Origin: JACDAN01 sp035707105
GTDB lineage: Bacteria; Actinomycetota; Thermoleophilia; Gaiellales; Gaiellaceae
DNA length: 25,703 bases
Direction: 5' to 3'
NCBI GenBank assembly: GCA_035707105.1
Contig: DASSUI010000071.1
Coordinates: 1-25,703, forward strand
The notes under the pieces were generated by a model. It did no database searches, was not told the DNA's origin, and saw nothing but the letters and a program-made list of their open reading frames with translations. Below are positions 21,635 to 25,703 of the stretch, piece by piece. The translations under genes were made by a program, and so were the position numbers. Position 1 is the stretch's first letter; the number at the start of each line of letters is the position of its first letter.

Positions 21635-23299
21635 ATGGCACAGGCGCCTCCGCGAAGCCTGGGGCGCATCTCGGAGATCGCCCAGATCGCCGTCCGCCAC
21701 GGCTTCGGCTACTTCTTCCACCGGAACAAGCTGAGCGACCTCGTCCCCGCGGACGGGGACGGTGCCGCCGCGATCGAGGCGCCGTCGGAGCGCGGCCGCC
21801 ACCTCCGGGAGCTGCTCGACGAGCTCGGCCCGACGTTCGTGAAGTTCGGGCAGCTGCTCTCGATGCGCCCCGACGTCCTGCCGCCGGACATCATCGCCGA
21901 GCTGCGGGGCCTCCAGGACGACGTCACGCCGTTCTCGTACGAGGAGGCCGAGCAGGTGATCCTCGAGGAGCTGGGCGAGCCGATCGAGCGGCTCTTCCGG
22001 GAGTTCGACCCGATCCCGATCGCCGCGGCCTCGATCGGCCAGGTGCACGCAGCGGTGCTGCCGAACGGGCGGCGCGTCGCCGTCAAGGTTCAGCGGCCGG
22101 GAGCGCCGCGTCAGATCGAGGCCGACCTCAACCTGATGTACCAGGCGGCGCGGCTCGCGAAGGAGCGCGTGCGTGCGCTCGACTTCATCGACGCGCACGG
22201 ACTCGTCGACGAGTTCGCGCGCTCGATCCGCCAGGAGCTCGATTACCGGCTCGAGGCGCGCAACGCCGAGACCGTCCGCAAGAACTTCGCCGGCCACCCC
22301 CACGTCAAGGTGCCGCGCGTCTACTGGAGCTACACGCGGCCCCGCGTGCTGACGCTCGAGTACATCGAGGGCACGCAGCTCGCCGACATCGACACGCTTC
22401 CGTGGGAGCCGGAGGACCGGCTCCGCCTCGCGGAGGTTCTCACGCAGGCGTGGATGACGATGATCTTCCGGCACGGGTTCTTCCACGGCGACCCGCACCC
22501 GGCGAACATCCTCGTCCTCGCGCCCGACCGGGTCGGCCTCGTCGACTTCGGCCTCGCCGGCCGGCTGACCGACGAGGATGTGAGCAAGGCGACCCGGCTC
22601 TTCATCGACGTCTCGAACGAGAACATCGAGGCGCTCCCGAAGCGGCTCGCCGATCTCGGCGTCCGGTATCCGAAGGAGCGGGAGGAGGAGTTCGTCGCTG
22701 AGCTGCGGGAGCTCTTCTACCGCTACTACGGCGCCACCCTCGCGGAGATCGACCCGATGCAGGTCGTCCGGGAGGTCTTCGGGATGATCTACCGGATGAA
22801 CCTCCGGCTCCCGACGAGGTTCGTCCTCCTCGACCGTGCGATCGCGACTCTCGGCTCCGTGGGCGTCGAGCTGTCGCCGGAGTTCAACGTCTTCGAGGTC
22901 GCCAAGCCGTACGCCCGCGGCCTCATGATCCACCGCTACACGCCGGCGCGGATCGCGGCCCGTGCGCAGCGGGAGAGCTGGAACCTCGCCCGCATCGCGG
23001 CCGAGGTTCCGTACCAGATGCACGACGTGCTCGAGCAGGCCCGTGACGGCCAGATCGAGGTCGGCTTCGTCCACAAGGGGCTCGACGAGTTCATGGATCG
23101 TCTCGTCCACACCATGAACCGGCTCGTCATCGCCCTGGTCGTCGCGGCCGGCCTGCTCGCTTCGAGTCTGCTCGGGATCTTCGCCACGGGCGGTCCCGAG
23201 ATCCTCGGCATCAACGCCCTCTCCGTCGTGGGCTTCGTGCTCTCGGGGATTCTCGGGATCTGGCTGATGTGGGGCGTGCTGCGCTCCGGACGTCTCTAG
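21635..23299 (+). CDS. ABC1/UbiB family atypical kinase-like protein
   Basis: 554 aa. It shows the family hallmarks: the KxGQ motif with K70 (FVKFGQLLSMRPD), the Ala-rich loop AAASIGQVHAA, lysine K151 (VAVKVQRPG), the catalytic-type segment HGFFHGDPHPANIL and the metal-binding VDFGLAGRL. Two membrane helices end the protein (about 490-545), typical of UbiB/AarF. Family members have ATPase activity and support isoprenoid quinone or lipid metabolism; this organism's quinone is unknown. It begins 4 bases after the phasin-like gene, so it belongs to the same transcription unit as secDF. Confidence 0.94.
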   Translation: MAQAPPRSLGRISEIAQIAVRHGFGYFFHRNKLSDLVPADGDGAAAIEAPSERGRHLRELLDELGPTFVKFGQLLSMRPDVLPPDIIAELRGLQDDVTPFSYEEAEQVILEELGEPIERLFREFDPIPIAAASIGQVHAAVLPNGRRVAVKVQRPGAPRQIEADLNLMYQAARLAKERVRALDFIDAHGLVDEFARSIRQELDYRLEARNAETVRKNFAGHPHVKVPRVYWSYTRPRVLTLEYIEGTQLADIDTLPWEPEDRLRLAEVLTQAWMTMIFRHGFFHGDPHPANILVLAPDRVGLVDFGLAGRLTDEDVSKATRLFIDVSNENIEALPKRLADLGVRYPKEREEEFVAELRELFYRYYGATLAEIDPMQVVREVFGMIYRMNLRLPTRFVLLDRAIATLGSVGVELSPEFNVFEVAKPYARGLMIHRYTPARIAARAQRESWNLARIAAEVPYQMHDVLEQARDGQIEVGFVHKGLDEFMDRLVHTMNRLVIALVVAAGLLASSLLGIFATGGPEILGINALSVVGFVLSGILGIWLMWGVLRSGRL

Positions 23300-23344
23300 C
23301 TCGCTTCCCCCGTTCGAGGGAGGCGCCGGGCCCGCGAGAGGGCG

Positions 23345-23350
23345 GATAGT
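23345..23350 (+). promoter_or_regulatory. Putative -10 box (GATAGT) of the GGDEF/HD-GYP gene
   Basis: GATAGT, 6 bases, then GTG at 23357. This fixes the start as a probable leaderless GTG. GGAGAG also directly precedes the GTG but is too close to serve as a normal ribosome site. Confidence 0.45.
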
Positions 23351-23356
23351 GGAGAG

Positions 23357-25354
23357 GTGCGGCCCGGTTTTCGCCTGCCCTCACACCTGCACGGCCCATC
23401 GACGGTCTCGGCCGCTCTGCTCGCGGGCGTCGCGGTCTACGTCGCGCTGCTGCTGACGGACGTCGGCGGGAGCGGCTATAGCGCCGTGCGCGACGTCTTT
23501 TTCTACAACGCGCTGCTCGTTGCGTCGGCGGTCTTTTGCCTCGCCCGCGCGGTCGTGCGGGCCGACGCGCGGGTTCCTTGGGCCCTGGTCGGGATCGGGC
23601 TCGCCGCCTGGGTCGTCGGCGACCTCTACTACGAGGTCGCGTTCAAGAACGCCGACGAGGTGCCGTTCCCATCCGTCGCGGACGCGTTCTACCTCGCCTT
23701 CTATCCGCCCCTGTACGTCGGGCTCGCCCTCCTGCTTCGAAACCGGTTGCAAGACATCCGCAAGGACATCTGGGTGGACGGACTCATCGCCGGCCTCACG
23801 ATCGCCGCGCTCGGCGCGGCGCTCGTGTTCGGTGTCGTCGTCGAGGGAACGGGTGGTGACCCGTGGGCGTTCTGGACGAACCTCGCCTATCCGTCCGCCG
23901 ACCTCGGCCTCATCGGCGCCGTCATCGCGGTCATCGCGATGACCGGCTGGAAGGTCGACCGGGCTTGGGCGCTGATCCTGGTCGGCTGCCTCGTCTTCGG
24001 CGTCGCCGACACCGCGTACCTCTACGCGACCGCCGCAGGAACGTACAGCGAGGGGTCGCTGATGGACGCCGGCTGGGTGGCGGGGATCGCCCTGGTCTCG
24101 GTTGCGGCCTGGCAGCCGCGCCGCGCCGTCCTCGCCACGCGGGTGGAGGGCTTCTGGGCCTTCGCCCTGCCGACCCTGTTCGGAACGACGGCCCTCGCAC
24201 TCCTCGTCTACGACCACTTCCGGCCGATCCACACGGTCGCGCTCGTGCTGGCGACGTGCGCGGTGGCGGCGGTGATCGGGCGCATGGTTCTGACGTTCAG
24301 GCGCAACGCACACCTGCTCGAGTCGAGCCGGCGGGACGCCGAGACGGACGCGTTGACCGGCCTCGCGAACCGGCGGCGCCTCCTACTCGACCTCGAGAAC
24401 CGGATCGCGGCGGGGGTTCCGACGATCCTCGTGCTCTTCGACCTCGACGGCTTCAAGTCGTACAACGACGCCTTCGGGCACCCCGCCGGTGACGCGCTCC
24501 TCCACCGGCTCGCGCTCAGGCTCGGCGCCGCGGCGGAGCCGTACGGCCGCGCGTACCGGATGGGCGGCGACGAGTTCTGCGTGATCGCCGACGGCAGCTC
24601 GTTCGGCCGGGGCCAGATCATCTCCGCTTCCCTGCGGGCGTTGCGCGAGGCGGGGGAGGGGTTCGAGATCGGCTCGGCGTACGGCGCGGCCATCCTGCCC
24701 GACGAGGCGATCGAGCTCTCCGAAGCGATGCGAATCGCCGACACGCGCCTGTACGGCAACAAGGACAGCCGGCGGGCGTCTGCCGGCCGGCAGACGCGCG
24801 AGGTGCTGCTCAGCGCGCTCGGCGAGCGCGACGCCGGCCTGCTCGGCCACCACTCTGCCGTCGCGCGGCTCGCGCGGACCGTGGGCGCGAAGCTCGATCT
24901 CGCCGAGTCGGAGCTGAACGACCTGGCGCTCGCCGCGGAGCTGCACGACGTCGGAAAGCTGGCGATCCCCGACTCGATCCTGTCCAAGGAGGGTGCGCTG
25001 ACCGAGGACGAGTGGGTCTTCGTCCACCGGCACACGGTAATCGGCGAGCGGATCCTCTCCTCGGCGCCGGCCCTGGCGCGCATCGCGCGGGTCGTGCGCT
25101 TTACGCACGAGCGTGTTGACGGGATGGGTTATCCCGACGGGCTCGCCGGCGACCAGATACCGCTGCTCTCCCGGATCATCGCAGCCTGCGACGCGTTCCA
25201 CGCGATGGTCGAGGACCGTCCGTACCGGGCCGCGATCAGTGAGGAGCACGCCGTCGCCGAGCTCAGGCGCTGCAGCGGCACGCAGTTCGACCCGGCGGTC
25301 GTCGAGGCGCTCGTCGAGGCGCGGCGCGAGCTCGGCCTGCAGCTGGTCGCTTAG
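23357..25354 (+). CDS. Membrane GGDEF plus HD-GYP cyclic-di-GMP protein
   Basis: 665 aa. About eight hydrophobic segments occupy residues 15-315 and form a sensor of unknown type. A GGDEF domain follows (about 325-480), with TDALTGLANRR, LFDLDGFKSYNDAFGH and an intact GGDEF at 403-407; no RxxD inhibitory site precedes it. The HD-GYP domain (about 490-660) has H530-D531 in ELHDVGKLAIPDSIL, the later His of HRHTVIGERIL, and the GYP segment DGMGYPDGL. The usual HHE triplet before it reads THE (583-585). Family knowledge: GGDEF makes c-di-GMP and HD-GYP degrades it to GMP, so this is a potentially bifunctional enzyme. The degenerate-receiver gene follows 86 bases later. Confidence 0.93.
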   Translation: MRPGFRLPSHLHGPSTVSAALLAGVAVYVALLLTDVGGSGYSAVRDVFFYNALLVASAVFCLARAVVRADARVPWALVGIGLAAWVVGDLYYEVAFKNADEVPFPSVADAFYLAFYPPLYVGLALLLRNRLQDIRKDIWVDGLIAGLTIAALGAALVFGVVVEGTGGDPWAFWTNLAYPSADLGLIGAVIAVIAMTGWKVDRAWALILVGCLVFGVADTAYLYATAAGTYSEGSLMDAGWVAGIALVSVAAWQPRRAVLATRVEGFWAFALPTLFGTTALALLVYDHFRPIHTVALVLATCAVAAVIGRMVLTFRRNAHLLESSRRDAETDALTGLANRRRLLLDLENRIAAGVPTILVLFDLDGFKSYNDAFGHPAGDALLHRLALRLGAAAEPYGRAYRMGGDEFCVIADGSSFGRGQIISASLRALREAGEGFEIGSAYGAAILPDEAIELSEAMRIADTRLYGNKDSRRASAGRQTREVLLSALGERDAGLLGHHSAVARLARTVGAKLDLAESELNDLALAAELHDVGKLAIPDSILSKEGALTEDEWVFVHRHTVIGERILSSAPALARIARVVRFTHERVDGMGYPDGLAGDQIPLLSRIIAACDAFHAMVEDRPYRAAISEEHAVAELRRCSGTQFDPAVVEALVEARRELGLQLVA

Positions 25355-25389
25355 GGTCGCGCCGCCTCTGGATTCTTCGGCGCAGATCC

Positions 25390-25420
25390 GCGCGAAAGGA
25401 CATCTGTCCGGCGCGAAAGG
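25390..25420. promoter_or_regulatory. Tandem 10-base direct repeats spaced 21 bases apart
   Basis: GCGCGAAAGG occurs at 25390-25399 and again at 25411-25420, a 21-base period (two helical turns). Between and overlapping them is GGACATCTGTCC (25398-25409), a near-palindrome with 5-base arms. The second repeat ends 8 bases before the putative -10 box of the receiver gene, where an activator could touch RNA polymerase. Confidence 0.45.
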
Positions 25421-25427
25421 GCGTTGG

Positions 25428-25433
25428 TAGCGT
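25428..25433 (+). promoter_or_regulatory. Putative -10 box (TAGCGT) of the receiver gene
   Basis: TAGCGT, 7 bases, then ATG at 25441. It is the same hexamer as the queA box at 16149. Predicts a leaderless transcript. Confidence 0.45.
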
Positions 25434-25440
25434 CGCCCGC

Positions 25441-25703
25441 ATGACCAGCGCGCTGCTCCTGGCCGAACCGGAGTCCGCGACGCGGGGCTTCCTCGAGCGG
25501 CACCTCACGCAAGACGGCTTCAACGTCGTAGGGGCGGGCGACCGCGAGGCCGTCGAGCTCGTCGAGCGGTCGCGCCCGGATCTCGTCCTCGCCTGCGACT
25601 CGCTGGCGCTGGAGCTCTGCCGGCGCGTGTCCGGCGTCCCCGTGATCGTGCTGGGCCGTCCCGATGCCGACGCCGTCGACCGCGTGCGCGCGCTGGCAGG
25701 CGG
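25441..25703 (+). CDS. Response-regulator receiver-like protein, degenerate, N-terminal part
   Basis: The gene runs off the window; 87 residues are visible. The fold pattern of a CheY-like receiver is clear (SALLLAEPESATRGFLERHL, then RPDLVLACDS, then GVPVIVLGRPD). Against the OmpR-type regulator at 12932, the phosphoacceptor position is C52, with an Asp one residue later (D53). The acidic pair is A8-E9, and the conserved Thr/Ser is G72. It is therefore probably an atypical receiver that does not follow the normal phosphorylation cycle, unless D53 takes over. The output domain is outside the window. Its position after a c-di-GMP enzyme suggests a signalling link (inference). Confidence 0.75.
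   Translation, partial: MTSALLLAEPESATRGFLERHLTQDGFNVVGAGDREAVELVERSRPDLVLACDSLALELCRRVSGVPVIVLGRPDADAVDRVRALAG

Noticed and set aside
20019..21641. 540-codon minus-strand frame opposite secDF
   Set aside because: Antisense of a well-recognised gene, with low-complexity Arg/Asp/Glu composition and no domain.
23300..23340. Possible terminator hairpin after the ABC1/UbiB gene (TTCCC...GGGAG)
   Set aside because: The stem is only about six pairs, including a G-T pair, with an 8-base loop and no T-run. Too weak to report as a feature.
1..25703. Integrated phage, defence system, CRISPR array or biosynthetic cluster
   Set aside because: No integrase, transposase, nuclease-helicase pair, spacer-repeat pattern or assembly-line enzyme is visible. 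The gene set is mostly core metabolism, export and signalling.

Overview
The window is high-GC DNA (roughly 70% by eye) with tightly packed genes, many GTG starts and frequent GTGA/ATG stop-start overlaps. A fused PafB/PafC-type WYL regulator, alpha/beta-hydrolase/class III cyclase fusions and mostly leaderless-looking starts point to Actinomycetota. The intact queA-tgt-yajC-secDF cluster suggests a deep-branching class such as Thermoleophilia rather than Streptomyces or Mycobacterium. That placement is inference from gene content; no rRNA is present to confirm it. I see no tRNA, rRNA, CRISPR array, transposase or prophage gene, and no gene-free stretch longer than 300 bases.

Layout: (1) 1-1432, the 3' end of a sugar-type ABC importer (ATPase, then a MalF-type permease). 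(2) 1429-3438 (-), a double-WYL regulator facing a 147-aa protein with a C-terminal Cys/His cluster (3612-4055). (3) 4057-4195, a three-hairpin intergenic element. (4) 4200-5590 (-), two zinc-ribbon proteins and a 56-aa membrane peptide. (5) 5625-7052 (-), an aldehyde dehydrogenase, divergent from a hydrolase-cyclase fusion (7064-8386) that is coupled to a thiolase and an EVE-like protein. (6) 10092-10943, a 3-hydroxyacyl-CoA dehydrogenase, followed by a second copy of the three-hairpin element. (7) 11105-12307 (-), a CPA1-type cation/proton antiporter. (8) 12393-15644, an exported protein, a two-component system and a truncated UbiA-family protein. (9) 15682-16137 (-), a coiled-coil protein. 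(10) 16164-23299, queA, tgt, yajC, secDF, a phasin-like coiled-coil protein and an ABC1/UbiB kinase. (11) 23357 to the end, a membrane GGDEF/HD-GYP protein and the start of a response regulator with a degenerate receiver.

Functional themes are acyl-CoA and aldehyde metabolism (aldehyde dehydrogenase, thiolase, 3-hydroxyacyl-CoA dehydrogenase) next to a putative cyclic-nucleotide enzyme; tRNA queuosine modification linked to Sec export; and signalling (PafBC-like, OmpR/HK, c-di-GMP).

The strongest non-coding signals are: two homologous elements of about 140 bp with three hairpins each and a compensatory base change, one flanked by a 24-bp near-perfect duplication of the 3' end of the dehydrogenase gene; a recurring TANNNT-like -10 box 6-10 bases before the start codon of most operon-leading genes; and two divergent gene pairs whose putative -10 boxes interlock or overlap the opposing start codon.
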